The position numbers and the translations under genes are program-made. From positions 124,001 through 188,000 of the forward strand of contig NZ_JAAVLX010000009.1 of assembly GCF_013114825.1 (NCBI RefSeq): a DNA stretch of 64,000 nucleotides. The letters are read 5' to 3'. Positions 1-8,235 of this stretch are shown here, piece by piece. The notes under the pieces are model-generated. The model was given only the letters and a program-made list of their open reading frames with translations. It was not told the DNA's origin and searched no databases. This DNA comes from Bradyrhizobium australiense. GTDB taxonomy: Bacteria; Pseudomonadota; Alphaproteobacteria; Rhizobiales; Xanthobacteraceae. The first letter of the stretch is position 1. Each line of letters begins with the position of its first letter.

Positions 1-272
1 AGGTCAAGCAGGAGCGCTGGAATGCGCTGATGACCCGGCAGCAGAAAATCTCCGCACGGCGTCTGAAGCGCAAGGTCGGCACCAGGCGGCAGATCATCGT
101 CGACGAGGTCGGGCCGACGGTCGCAAAGGGCCGCTCAAAGGCCGACGCGCCGCAGATCGACGGCGCGGTCTATCTTTCCAGCCGCCGCCCGCTGAAGGTC
201 GGCGAGATTGTCACCGCGAAGATCGAACGGTCCGATCAATACGACCTGCACGGCAGCGTCGCGGGGTTCTGA
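1..272 (+). CDS. rimO: RimO, ribosomal protein S12 methylthiotransferase (C-terminal part)
   Basis: Only the last ~90 residues are in the window; the frame is open from base 3 and stops with TGA at 270-272. The visible part is the end of the radical-SAM barrel and the C-terminal TRAM domain (residues such as GEIVTAKIERSDQYDLHG near the end), which binds the S12 protein. RimO methylthiolates an aspartate of ribosomal protein S12 in the cytoplasm using two iron-sulfur clusters, but the cluster-binding cysteines lie upstream of the window. The call rests on the TRAM region and the VKQERWNALM stretch typical of RimO. MiaB is the main alternative. Confidence 0.82.
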   Translation, partial: VKQERWNALMTRQQKISARRLKRKVGTRRQIIVDEVGPTVAKGRSKADAPQIDGAVYLSSRRPLKVGEIVTAKIERSDQYDLHGSVAGF

Positions 273-286
273 ACACCCGACGCTGC

Positions 287-316
287 TTGACATGGCGCAC
301 CGTTCGGCTGTATGGG
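287..316 (+). promoter_or_regulatory. Sigma-70-type promoter of the arginine-rich leader
   Basis: TTGACA at 287-292, an 18-base spacer and TATGGG at 311-316. Transcription would start about 7-9 bases later, at or next to the ATG at 325, so the leader mRNA would begin with its own start codon. Inferred from sequence only. Confidence 0.5.
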
Positions 317-324
317 CCGTCGCC

Positions 325-414
325 ATGAAACTGAACCGGACCAACCGCCGCGCCTGCCTGCGTCGCCGCTCCAGCGACGATGATGGGTTGCGCCGTGTCC
401 GACGACGACGCTGA
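325..414 (+). CDS. Arginine-rich leader peptide of a putative attenuator
   Basis: A 29-codon open frame that starts MKLNRTNRRACLRRR and ends in four consecutive arginine codons. Twelve of its 29 codons are arginine. There is no ribosome-binding site; the ATG falls at the expected transcription start, as in leaderless rhizobial trpL. A strong hairpin follows at 441-470, then an acetylornithine aminotransferase gene at 515. Segment 385-391 can pair with 447-453, inside the 5' arm of that hairpin, with one bulged base, so an alternative fold exists. I infer that ribosome stalling at arginine codons controls read-through. The chance alternative is a random arginine-rich frame in GC-rich DNA. Confidence 0.5.
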   Translation: MKLNRTNRRACLRRRSSDDDGLRRVRRRR

Positions 415-440
415 TTAGCTAGTTTCAGCCAAGTTTTCGA

Positions 441-470
441 GAAGGCCGCACCCTCAAACGTGCGGCCTTC
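441..470 (+). terminator. Perfect 10-bp hairpin, terminator/attenuator before argD
   Basis: GAAGGCCGCA (441-450) pairs perfectly with TGCGGCCTTC (461-470) across a 10-base loop, followed by CTTGCGTTTCG, a weak U-tract. It lies 26 bases after the leader peptide stop and 45 bases before the argD start. Confidence 0.6.
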
Positions 471-514
471 TTGCGTTTCGGCCTGCCCCTTCCCCAAACC
501 CTGAGGAGATCGAC

Positions 515-1711
515 ATGACCCAAGCCGCCCATCCGTTCGAGGCGCTGATGAACATCACCGCCCGCCCGCAGGCCGTGTTTGTCCGCGGCGAAGGCGCGTA
601 TCTCTGGGATGACGCCGGCAAGCGCTATCTCGATTTCATGCAGGGTTGGGCCGTCAACTGCCTCGGCCATTCGCCGCCGGTCGTCGCTGACGCGCTTGCG
701 GCGCAGGCAAAACTGCTGTTGACGCCAAGCCCCGCCTTCTACAACGGTCCCAGCCTGAAGCTCGCGCAAGCACTTCGCGAGAAGAGCTGCTTCGATCAGG
801 TCTTCTTTGCGAATTCCGGCGCGGAGGCCAATGAAGGCGCCATCAAGCTGGCGCGGAAGTACGGCGCGAAATTCAAGAACGGTGCATTCGAAATCATCAC
901 GTTCGAAGGCGGATTTCACGGCCGCACGCTTGCAACGATGTCCGCATCGGGCAAGAAGGCGTTCGAGCCGCTGTTCGAGCCGAAAGTATCGGGCTTCCGC
1001 AAGGCCAAGCTCAACGATCTCGATTCAGTGAAGGCGCTGATCTCCGACAACACGGTCGCCGTGATGCTGGAGCCGATCCAGGGCGAAGCCGGCGTCTGGC
1101 CGGCAACCGATCAATTCCTGAAGCAGTTGCGCGCGCTGACGAAAGAGCACGGTCTGCTGCTGATCGTCGACGAGATCCAGACCGGCATGGGCCGGACCGG
1201 AAAGCTATTCCATTACGAACACGCCGGCATCGAGCCCGACATCATGACGCTCGGCAAGGGCATCGGCGGCGGCGTGCCGCTCGCCGCCCTGCTCGCTACC
1301 GAACATGCCTCCTGCTTCGAACACGGCGACCAGGGCGGCACGTTCAACGGCAATCCGTTGATGTGCGCCGCTGGCCTTGCCGTGCTTGAGGAGGTTTCGA
1401 AGCCGCAATTCCTGAAGACGGCTGCGGACGCCGGGCTGTTCCTGGAAAGCGAACTGCAAAAACTGTCCGCACGGCACGGTCTTGGCGAAGTTCGCGGCCG
1501 CGGGCTGTTGCTGGCACTCGACCTGAAGCTGCCGATCGGCGCCGCGATCGTAGCCGAGGCGCTTGCCGATGGTGTCCTCATCAACTCGCCGCAGCCCGAT
1601 GCGCTCCGCTTTATGCCGGCGCTTAACGTCACGCGTGAGGAGATATCGCTAATGATCGATTGCCTTGATGCGATTTTGGTGAAGGCAGGTGCGGCGCGGC
1701 GGGTGGCGTAG
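515..1711 (+). CDS. argD: Acetylornithine aminotransferase (class III PLP aminotransferase)
   Basis: A 398-residue cytoplasmic enzyme, the full length of the family. It would transfer the amino group of glutamate to N-acetylglutamate semialdehyde in arginine synthesis; such enzymes often also act on succinyl-diaminopimelate. Visible features: the SGAEANEGAIKLARK substrate/PLP loop (about residues 99-113), VDEIQTG with Asp219 that contacts the PLP ring, and GKGIGGG with Lys248 as the Schiff-base lysine. The start is set by GAGGAG at 503-508. No argF follows, so this may be a second argD-type gene, but the arginine-rich leader upstream supports an arginine role. Other omega-aminotransferases such as ornithine or GABA aminotransferase cannot be fully excluded. 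Confidence 0.85.
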   Translation: MTQAAHPFEALMNITARPQAVFVRGEGAYLWDDAGKRYLDFMQGWAVNCLGHSPPVVADALAAQAKLLLTPSPAFYNGPSLKLAQALREKSCFDQVFFANSGAEANEGAIKLARKYGAKFKNGAFEIITFEGGFHGRTLATMSASGKKAFEPLFEPKVSGFRKAKLNDLDSVKALISDNTVAVMLEPIQGEAGVWPATDQFLKQLRALTKEHGLLLIVDEIQTGMGRTGKLFHYEHAGIEPDIMTLGKGIGGGVPLAALLATEHASCFEHGDQGGTFNGNPLMCAAGLAVLEEVSKPQFLKTAADAGLFLESELQKLSARHGLGEVRGRGLLLALDLKLPIGAAIVAEALADGVLINSPQPDALRFMPALNVTREEISLMIDCLDAILVKAGAARRVA

Positions 1712-1721
1712 TCGCGCTCAC

Positions 1722-1802
1722 GTCATTCCGGGGCGATGCGCAGCATCGAACCCGGAATCTCGAGATTCCGGGTCTGGTGCTAACGCACCATCCCGGAATA
1801 AC
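1722..1802. repeat. Palindromic intergenic repeat (Bradyrhizobium-type)
   Basis: Begins GTCATTCCGGGG and ends CCCGGAATAAC, so the outer ends are inverted. The core at 1751-1772 is a perfect 22-bp palindrome centred on CTCGAG. Related copies lie at 50060-50161 and 62841-62914. It sits between convergent genes and could also fold as a terminator. Confidence 0.7.
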
Positions 1803-1809
1803 TGCGTCA

Positions 1810-2784
1810 TCACGGCCGCAGGATCGCCGCCCCCGTGGTCGCCCGGCTCTCCAGCTCAGTATGCGCCTTCGCCGCGTCCTTCAGCGCGTAAGCATGATTG
1901 ATCGGCACATGGAGCTTGCCGTTGATGACGGCGGCAAACAGCGTGTCGGCGCCTTCGAGCAGGTCCTTGCGGGTGCTGACATAGTCATTGAGCTTCGGCC
2001 GGGTGGCAAACAGCGAGCCGTGATTGTTGAGCTCGGCGAGCGGGAACGGCGGCACCGGACCGGAGGCGTTGCCAAAGCTGACGAACAGGCCGCGTGGCCG
2101 CAGGCACGACAGCGAGCCCGGAAAGGTGGTCTTGCCGACGCCGTCATAGACGACGTCGCAGAGCTCGTTGCGGCTGATCTGCTTGACCCGCGCCACGAAG
2201 TCCTCCTCGGTATAAAGGATGACGTGATCGCAGCCATTGGCGAGCGCGAGGTCGGCTTTGGCTTTGGAGCCGACGGTGCCAATCACATGCGCGCCGAGCG
2301 CCTTTGCCCATTGGCAGGCCAAGAGCCCGATGCCTCCCGCCGCGGCATGGATCAGCACGCGGTGGCCGGGCTCGACCTTGAAGGTCTTGTGCAGCAGGTA
2401 CCAGACCGTCAGCCCCTTGAGCATCAAGACGGCGCCCTGCTCATAGGTGATGTGGTCGGGCAGCTTGACCAGCTTGTCGGCCGGAATCACCCGTTCGCTG
2501 GCGTAGCCGCCGAGCGTGAAATAATAGGCGACGCGATCGCCAGGATGAAAATTGGTGACGCCAGGCCCGACGGCCACAACCTCGCCGGCGGCTTCATTGC
2601 CAGCAATGAACGGCAGTCCCGGCGCCTTGTAGAGGCCGGTACGGAAATAGACGTCGATGAAGTTCAGCCCGACGGCATGCTGACGGATGCGAACCTCGCC
2701 CGGTCCAGGTGCCGGGACCTCGACGTCCTCATACACCAGGGCTTCCGGTCCCCCCACCTTGTGCACACGCACCGCCTTGGTCAT
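1810..2784 (-). CDS. NADPH:quinone oxidoreductase (zinc-independent MDR family)
   Basis: A 324-residue medium-chain reductase of the QOR class, expected to reduce quinones with NADPH in the cytoplasm. The N-terminal GroES-like domain carries GLNFIDVYFRTGLY and GNEAAGEVVAVG (about residues 39-72). The Rossmann domain carries AAAGGIGLLACQWAKALGA (about 148-166), the dinucleotide-binding loop. The catalytic-zinc cysteine and histidine of alcohol dehydrogenases are absent, as in quinone oxidoreductases. It lies 93 bases downstream of terC on the same strand and may be the last gene of a pcs-terC transcript. Confidence 0.85.
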   Translation of the reverse strand: MTKAVRVHKVGGPEALVYEDVEVPAPGPGEVRIRQHAVGLNFIDVYFRTGLYKAPGLPFIAGNEAAGEVVAVGPGVTNFHPGDRVAYYFTLGGYASERVIPADKLVKLPDHITYEQGAVLMLKGLTVWYLLHKTFKVEPGHRVLIHAAAGGIGLLACQWAKALGAHVIGTVGSKAKADLALANGCDHVILYTEEDFVARVKQISRNELCDVVYDGVGKTTFPGSLSCLRPRGLFVSFGNASGPVPPFPLAELNNHGSLFATRPKLNDYVSTRKDLLEGADTLFAAVINGKLHVPINHAYALKDAAKAHTELESRATTGAAILRP

Positions 2785-2877
2785 GACAGTCTCTCCCTCG
2801 GTATTTGCTCAAGTGCCCGACTTGAGCGCGCAACGAAAGCCATCGACGCCGCCTTGTCAACTGATCGGCCAAACCGC

Positions 2878-3603
2878 CTATCTGGCGGCCCTCCTGCGAT
2901 TGCGCCTGGCGAGCACATTGAACAGTTCGACGGAGGCCGCGAACAACATGGCAAAATAGATGTAGCCGCGCGGGATATGGAATTTGAATCCGTCCGCGAC
3001 CAGCGCCACGCCGATCAGCACCAGAAATGCCAGCGCCAGCATCTTGGTAGTCGGATGATCGGCCACGAACCGTGCTACCGGACCTGATGAGACGTACATG
3101 ATGATGATGGCGATCACGACGGCCGCAATCATGATCTCGATCTCCCGCACCATGCCGATCGCGGTGATGATCGAATCCAGCGAGAACACCATGTCGACAA
3201 CGATGATCTGGATGATCACCCAGAAGAACGCGCTGGCTCTCGGCTCGGCATCGGGCTCGGCGTCCCGCGCCTCCACTTCACCGTGAATTTCGTGCGTCGC
3301 CTTGCCAATCAGGAACAAGCCGCCGCCGATCAGGATGATATCACGCCATGAAAACTCGACGTTTCGCACCGTGACAACAGGCTCCGTCAAGCCGATCAGC
3401 CACACCAGGACGCTCAGCAGGAGTATGCGGAACATCAGCGCCAGCAGCAAACCGATTTGGCGCGCCCGTCTCGCCTGGTCAGGCGGGATGCGCGAAACGA
3501 TCACTGACAGAAAGATGACGTTGTCGATACCCAGCACGACTTCCAGTGCTGTCAGCGTCAGCAGCGCCGCCCAGGCTTCCGGGCTTGTCAACAATTCCAT
3601 CAT
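2878..3603 (-). CDS. TerC family integral membrane protein
   Basis: A 241-residue protein with about seven hydrophobic segments. It has the TerC signature acidic motifs in membrane helices: EVVLGIDNVIFLS near residues 21-33 and DMVFSLDSIITA near 137-148. Family members are linked to tellurite resistance, metal (manganese) export and loading of metalloenzymes during membrane protein secretion. Its start codon overlaps the pcs stop by four bases, so the two are probably translated in one operon. Confidence 0.85.
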   Translation of the reverse strand: MMELLTSPEAWAALLTLTALEVVLGIDNVIFLSVIVSRIPPDQARRARQIGLLLALMFRILLLSVLVWLIGLTEPVVTVRNVEFSWRDIILIGGGLFLIGKATHEIHGEVEARDAEPDAEPRASAFFWVIIQIIVVDMVFSLDSIITAIGMVREIEIMIAAVVIAIIIMYVSSGPVARFVADHPTTKMLALAFLVLIGVALVADGFKFHIPRGYIYFAMLFAASVELFNVLARRNRRRAAR

Positions 3604-4334
3604 GCCCTGAACGACTTCATTCGCCGGATCACCGCGTCACTTCCCACCATATAGGCCGCAATGGCGCACAGCCCGGCTACGATCGGCGCGCCCACATTGA
3701 AATCACGCGCAAGCGTATACATTGCAAGCATAGCCCAGACGGCAAGCAGCCATAGGGTCAGCCAGCGCAGACGAACCACGCGGACCGGATGCAGCACATG
3801 AAACGGGGCGAATGTCAGCGCGATCAGGATGGCTATTCCGAGAGTGGACAGGGCCGGCGGCAGGTGCAGCAAGAACAAATAAAACGCCGCAGCGTTCCAC
3901 AGCGCTGGAAAACCGCGGAAGTGATTGTCCGACGCCTTCATGCGCCGGTCCGCAAAATAGAGCGCGCCCGATACCACGATGCCGATGCCGAGCAGCGGCG
4001 CCGCCAGCGGCAGCAGCATCCCGCTCGCGGTGATGGCATAAGCCGGCACGAAGACATAGGTCACGAAATCAACGACGAGATCGAGTACCTCGCCCGACCA
4101 GTTCGGCTGCAACCGCACGACATCCAGTTTCCGTGCAAGCGGGCCGTCGATCGCGTCGACGATCAAGGCGACGCCAAGCCAGCCGAACATATTGGCCCAA
4201 TGCTCGCGTACGGCCTCCAGCATCGCCAGCAGCGCGACGCCCGCGCCCAACGCCGTTAAGATGTGGACGGCGAATGCGGCGCTCCGCATTCGGCTGGTCG
4301 CCGGGACGGAATCTGGCTCGGTTGTCTGGTCCAT
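3600..4334 (-). CDS. pcs: Phosphatidylcholine synthase
   Basis: A 244-residue membrane enzyme that makes phosphatidylcholine directly from CDP-diacylglycerol and choline, the pathway found in rhizobia and other host-associated bacteria. The CDP-alcohol phosphotransferase motif is complete: Asp60, Asp63-Gly64, Ala67-Arg68, Gly81, Asp85 and Asp89. Several hydrophobic helices follow, and PNWSGEVLD is typical of Pcs. The frame is open further upstream, but that extension is low quality and overlaps the divergent hydroxylase gene. The ATG at 4334 gives the usual family length. It overlaps terC by four bases. Confidence 0.88.
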   Translation of the reverse strand: MDQTTEPDSVPATSRMRSAAFAVHILTALGAGVALLAMLEAVREHWANMFGWLGVALIVDAIDGPLARKLDVVRLQPNWSGEVLDLVVDFVTYVFVPAYAITASGMLLPLAAPLLGIGIVVSGALYFADRRMKASDNHFRGFPALWNAAAFYLFLLHLPPALSTLGIAILIALTFAPFHVLHPVRVVRLRWLTLWLLAVWAMLAMYTLARDFNVGAPIVAGLCAIAAYMVGSDAVIRRMKSFRA

Positions 4335-4469
4335 TGCTCCGGCAGTGCTATCAGGAATCGCCCCGCTTTGCATATCGGCGCTTTGCGGCGTTCCGTCGCG
4401 CGATTGGGCGGAAACATTTCGGCCGGTTGATGGCTTGAAAATGCCGGCCCCAGCGTCAATTGTCCCAAT

Positions 4470-5660
4470 ATGAATGATGCGTCGCAAGTTTATGACATCG
4501 CCGTGATCGGCGGCGGGCCGGCGGGGTTGACCGCTGCGATCGCGCTGGCCGCTACCGGCGCGAGAACCGCCCTGCTCGCCCGCCGCGTCCCTTATGCCGA
4601 CAACCGCACCACCGCGCTGTTGGGGGCTTCCACCGAGCTGCTCGAACGTCTCGAGGTCTGGCCTCACTGCCGGGACAAGGCCGCCGCTTTGCGGACCATG
4701 CGCCTCGTCGACGACACCGGCCGGCTGATCCGCGCGCCCGAGGTGCGGTTTTCCTCGGATGAGATCGGTCTCGAACAGTTCGGGTACAACATTGACAACC
4801 ACTCGTTAATGGTTGCCCTCGAAGAGCGGGCCGCCGAACTTTCTAAGTTGAATAGATTTGACGATGAGGCCACCGCGATCGACCCGCAGGATGCGATCGT
4901 CGCGATCCGTACCGGCAAGGGCGAGCAACTTTCCGCGCGGCTCGTGATCGGCGCAGACGGGCGGCAATCACCGTCGCGCGAGGCGGCCGGCATCAAGATC
5001 AGCCGCCGCGACCTTCACCAGTCCGCGCTGACCTTCAACATCTCCCATTCTCGGCCGCACAAGGGCATCTCCACCGAATTTCACAGCTCGCAAGGTCCAC
5101 GCGTATTCGTTCCCCTGCCCGGAAACCGCTGCAGCGTGGTGTGGGTTTCGGAAACCAGAGAAGCCGAGCGGCTGATGTCGCTTGGCGACGACGAATTGTC
5201 GGAAGCCGCGGAAAGGCAGTCCCACTCCATTCTCGGCCGTGTGCAGATTGAAGCAGGACGCAACATGTTTCCGCTGACGATTGAGCGTCCGGAGCAATTC
5301 GCCAGCCATCGCGTCGCGCTGGTCGGTGAATCCGCTCATGTGGTGCCGCCGATCGGCGCGCAGGGCCTCAACATGGGACTGCGCGATGCGGCTGATATCG
5401 CCGACATCGCCGGCAATGCGATCTCGCTCGGCGAAGATCCGGGATCGCCGGCGGTGCTGGCGCGCTATCAATCCGCCCGCCGCGCCGACGTCGCCAGCCG
5501 GTTAATTGCCATCGATTTCGCCAACCGCTCCTTGCTCAGCGACTTCCTGCCTCTGCAATCGCTGCGTGCGGCGGGGATGCACCTGCTTGGATCGTTCGGC
5601 CCGCTGCGGCGGCTCGCCATGCGCGAGGGACTCGCGCCGACCTGGAAGCGCGTGAGCTAA
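4470..5660 (+). CDS. UbiH/UbiF-family FAD-dependent hydroxylase
   Basis: A 396-residue class A flavoprotein monooxygenase, likely a ring hydroxylase in ubiquinone synthesis. Features: N-terminal FAD motif IGGGPAGLTAA (about residues 13-23), the middle motif IGADGRQSPSR (about 160-170), and ALVGESAHVVPPIGAQGLNMGLRDA (about 280-305), the FAD ribityl site, where the usual GDAAH reads GESAH. It is divergent from pcs and convergent with the next gene (7 bases between stops). Which ring position it hydroxylates cannot be told from sequence. Confidence 0.82.
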   Translation: MNDASQVYDIAVIGGGPAGLTAAIALAATGARTALLARRVPYADNRTTALLGASTELLERLEVWPHCRDKAAALRTMRLVDDTGRLIRAPEVRFSSDEIGLEQFGYNIDNHSLMVALEERAAELSKLNRFDDEATAIDPQDAIVAIRTGKGEQLSARLVIGADGRQSPSREAAGIKISRRDLHQSALTFNISHSRPHKGISTEFHSSQGPRVFVPLPGNRCSVVWVSETREAERLMSLGDDELSEAAERQSHSILGRVQIEAGRNMFPLTIERPEQFASHRVALVGESAHVVPPIGAQGLNMGLRDAADIADIAGNAISLGEDPGSPAVLARYQSARRADVASRLIAIDFANRSLLSDFLPLQSLRAAGMHLLGSFGPLRRLAMREGLAPTWKRVS

Positions 5661-5667
5661 CCCCCGG

Positions 5668-6621
5668 CTACGGAAACACCAGCCGTCCGCTCTGGATGAA
5701 CCACATCACGCTGGTCAGCGTGACCACAGAAGCGAAGGTTCCGATCAGGACGGCGACGGACGCCGGCTCGATCCAGGTATTGTTCTGCCGGGCGATGACA
5801 AACACGTTCAGCGCCGGCGGCAGCGCGGCCATCAGGACGGCGGTCGCGGCCCAGGGCTGCGCGAACGGGCCGAACAGCAGCATCAGCCCGAATACGATGA
5901 GCGGATGGATCAGGAGCTTGATCGCGATCACGCCGGGCACTTCCCAGGGCACGCGATCGAACGGGCGCAGCGCCACAGTAACACCCAGCACGAACAGCGC
6001 CGTCGGCGCCGCCGCGTTCTGGAGAAATAGCAAGGTGCTGTTGACGGCGACCGGCAATTGAACGTGCAGCGCCGCGATAAGCGCCCCCGCGGCGGCCGAC
6101 ATGATCAGCGGATTGAGCACGATCTGCCGCGCGGCGATGCCAATGGCGTGCAGGAACGACGGATGCTTGCGATCGGTCAACGCCATCAACAGCGGCACGA
6201 TCGTGAACAGGAAGATGCTGTCGCAGCAGAAGATCAGCGCGGTCGGCGCCGTAGCCTTGGCTCCGAGCACCGCCAGCGCCAGCCCGGGGCCCATATAGCC
6301 GATATTGCCGTAAGCGCCGGCAAGGCCCGCCATCGTCGCCTTGCGCAGCGACAGTTCGCCGGTGATGCGGCCTGCCACCATGGCAAGCACGAAGGCGCTC
6401 ACGGTTGCAAGCGTGGTTGCGATCAGAAATGGCGGGTTGTTCAGTTCGGAAAATGGCGTCTCCGACATGATGCGGAATAGCAAGGCCGGCAGTGAGACGT
6501 AGAGCAGGAAGAAGTTCATCCAGGCGAGGCCCGATTCCGGCAGCCCTCGGGTCTTGCCGCAGGCAAATCCGATGAAGATCAGGCCGAAATAGGGAAGCGC
6601 AAGGTTGAGGATGTCGACCAT
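5668..6621 (-). CDS. AEC (auxin efflux carrier) family transporter
   Basis: A membrane protein of 317 residues with about ten hydrophobic helices in two halves, typical of the AEC/bile-acid-permease-like fold. YGNIGYMGPGLAL (about residues 105-117) and the N-terminal LPYFGLIFIGFACGK match the family. Members export small organic acids or auxin-like compounds; the substrate here is unknown. An upstream ATG at 6648 would add nine residues. Neither start has a clear ribosome-binding site, and I chose the one that begins just before the first helix. Confidence 0.8.
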   Translation of the reverse strand: MVDILNLALPYFGLIFIGFACGKTRGLPESGLAWMNFFLLYVSLPALLFRIMSETPFSELNNPPFLIATTLATVSAFVLAMVAGRITGELSLRKATMAGLAGAYGNIGYMGPGLALAVLGAKATAPTALIFCCDSIFLFTIVPLLMALTDRKHPSFLHAIGIAARQIVLNPLIMSAAAGALIAALHVQLPVAVNSTLLFLQNAAAPTALFVLGVTVALRPFDRVPWEVPGVIAIKLLIHPLIVFGLMLLFGPFAQPWAATAVLMAALPPALNVFVIARQNNTWIEPASVAVLIGTFASVVTLTSVMWFIQSGRLVFP

Positions 6622-6745
6622 CTCGTAAAGCGTCTTTTCGCCAGTCATTTCGGGGAGATGGCGCCGGATATGGCCACCACGCGTAAAGGTTAATTCGTCC
6701 TATTGCCCCTAGCATCGGCCACAATCATGGTCTATTCGACGGGAC

Positions 6746-7078
6746 ATGATTAAAGCGCGCACGGCCAAATTTCAGATCGGGCAGATCGTCCGCCACCGGG
6801 TGTTCTCATTCCGCGGCGTGATTTTCGATATCGATCCGGAATTCAACAATACCGAGGAATGGTGGTTGTCGATCCCCGAGGAGGTTCGGCCTCACAAGGA
6901 TCAGCCGTTCTATCACCTGCTCGCGGAAAATTCGGAGTCCGAATACGTCGCCTACGTCTCCGAACAAAATCTCCTGCCCGACGATTCCGGCGAGCCGATC
7001 CGGCATTCGCAGGTGGCCGAGATCTTCGTGAAGGATAAGGCGGGCGGCTACCGCCCACGCAATCCGTCGCTGAACTAG
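6746..7078 (+). CDS. hspQ: Heat shock protein HspQ (hemimethylated-DNA-binding YccV family)
   Basis: A 110-residue protein that spans the whole HspQ/YccV domain: KFQIGQIVRHRVFSFRGVI at the N-terminus, the conserved DPEFNNTEEWW, and PFYHLLAENSESEYVAYVSEQNL. HspQ is a small cytoplasmic protein that modulates Lon protease and DnaA stability in enterobacteria; its role here is inferred from the family. A clear terminator follows at 7100-7122. I saw no convincing heat-shock promoter upstream. Confidence 0.9.
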   Translation: MIKARTAKFQIGQIVRHRVFSFRGVIFDIDPEFNNTEEWWLSIPEEVRPHKDQPFYHLLAENSESEYVAYVSEQNLLPDDSGEPIRHSQVAEIFVKDKAGGYRPRNPSLN

Positions 7079-7099
7079 CCGTCTCTGCCGGCAACGAAA

Positions 7100-7122
7100 A
7101 AGGCGCCCTGATCGGGCGCCTT
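7100..7122 (+). terminator. Rho-independent terminator after hspQ
   Basis: AAGGCGCCC, loop TGATC, GGGCGCCTT, then TTTGTGTTTT. A 9-bp stem with a T-rich tail. It lies between convergent genes and may serve both strands. Confidence 0.85.
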
Positions 7123-7148
7123 TTGTGTTTTGTCGAATGGCGCGGCTG

Positions 7149-7973
7149 TTATTTCGCCGCCGGATTTGCAGTGGCGCCGCCCGGCTGGGCTCCCTCGAGC
7201 TTCTTGCGCTGCTCTTCAGCCCGCTTCTGCAGCTCTTCCTGTAGCTTCTTCTGATTTTCCTCGAACACCTTCGGATCGGTCGGCGGACCGTCATAGGCCT
7301 TGGCGAATTCACCCGCGAGCGGCAGCGGCAGCGTCAGCGGCGCGCCGTTGGAATTGATCGCCTGAACGACGAGATTCTGGCCCTTCTTCAAGTTGGCGAT
7401 CAGTTCGGGCGTTGCTTCGTAGTCCGACATGCAACCGTTCTGGAAGCAGATGACATAGGGGCCCTGCTGCGGCGGATTGTTATCAACGATGATCCGGGTT
7501 CCGTGCACGAGCTGCATGCCGAGCGGCAAGGTCACGCGCAGGAGCTTCTTCGGCTCGCCTTCCGGCTCGATGATGACGGCGGCGATGACGGGTTGGCCCG
7601 ACTCGATGCGGCCGTCCTTGCCGGTGAAGCAAACCTGCTTGGCGCCGGCCTCCTGACCCTTGAGGCAGAATTTGGTCCAGGGGGCGTAGATGAGCTGGAC
7701 TTGCTGTTCCTGCGGCGGGGGAGTGCCGGCGGCGGGAGCGCCAGCCGGAGGGGCCTGCGCGGTCGGAGCGCCGGCGGGAGCCTTGGGAGCAGCCTTCGGA
7801 GGCGCTTTCGGAGCGGCAGGCGCGGGGGCAGCCTTCGGGGCCCCGGGCGCTGGCGCAGGCTGCTGGGCTTGCGCGCCCGAGCCGATCAACGTTGCCGACA
7901 ATGTCGAGGCCGCCAACAGGGCCAAGATCTGCCCACGCGGCCGAATCGACGCGGCCAAGATACGGAAATTCAT
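7149..7973 (-). CDS. Invasion-associated locus B (IalB) family secreted protein
   Basis: A 274-residue exported protein. A signal peptide covers about residues 1-43 (ending GSGAQAQ), then a long Ala/Pro/Lys low-complexity linker to about residue 100. The IalB domain follows (PWTKFCLKGQEAGAKQVCF; paired cysteines near ICFQNGCMSDY). Family proteins are periplasmic or outer-membrane associated; in Bartonella they are linked to invasion, while in rhizobia the role is unclear. The ATG at 7973 is preceded by AAAGGG and directly precedes the signal peptide. A charged, low-complexity C-terminus (EENQKKLQEELQKRAEEQ) may be a coiled coil. Confidence 0.82.
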   Translation of the reverse strand: MNFRILAASIRPRGQILALLAASTLSATLIGSGAQAQQPAPAPGAPKAAPAPAAPKAPPKAAPKAPAGAPTAQAPPAGAPAAGTPPPQEQQVQLIYAPWTKFCLKGQEAGAKQVCFTGKDGRIESGQPVIAAVIIEPEGEPKKLLRVTLPLGMQLVHGTRIIVDNNPPQQGPYVICFQNGCMSDYEATPELIANLKKGQNLVVQAINSNGAPLTLPLPLAGEFAKAYDGPPTDPKVFEENQKKLQEELQKRAEEQRKKLEGAQPGGATANPAAK

Positions 7974-8235
7974 TGCGGAAAACCCTTTCTGAACCGGAGC
8001 GCCCGAAACCGCTACAGGCACCGACACCAAGCCGCGCTGGGGCGGCTGTCTCGTTGGCAATTGAGGCGGATACGTGACAGGCGTTCCCGCGGTCATCAAT
8101 TGCCCGCCTTCAATACAGCGGCAGACGAAAAGATCAATGCCGACAAGCATCTTTGGGTGTTCCTCGCGGGCCGAGGGCGAAGCCTATGGTAAAGCTTTGT
8201 TCGTGCGCATTTTCGAATCAAATCGCCGCCCGCCT

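Noticed and set aside
1777..3087. A 436-codon open frame on the plus strand
   Set aside because: Antisense to the quinone oxidoreductase and the end of terC; a shadow of codon bias.
4335..4802. N-terminal extension of phosphatidylcholine synthase to 400 residues
   Set aside because: The extra 156 residues are low quality, overlap the divergent hydroxylase gene and exceed the family length; the ATG at 4334 is the better start.
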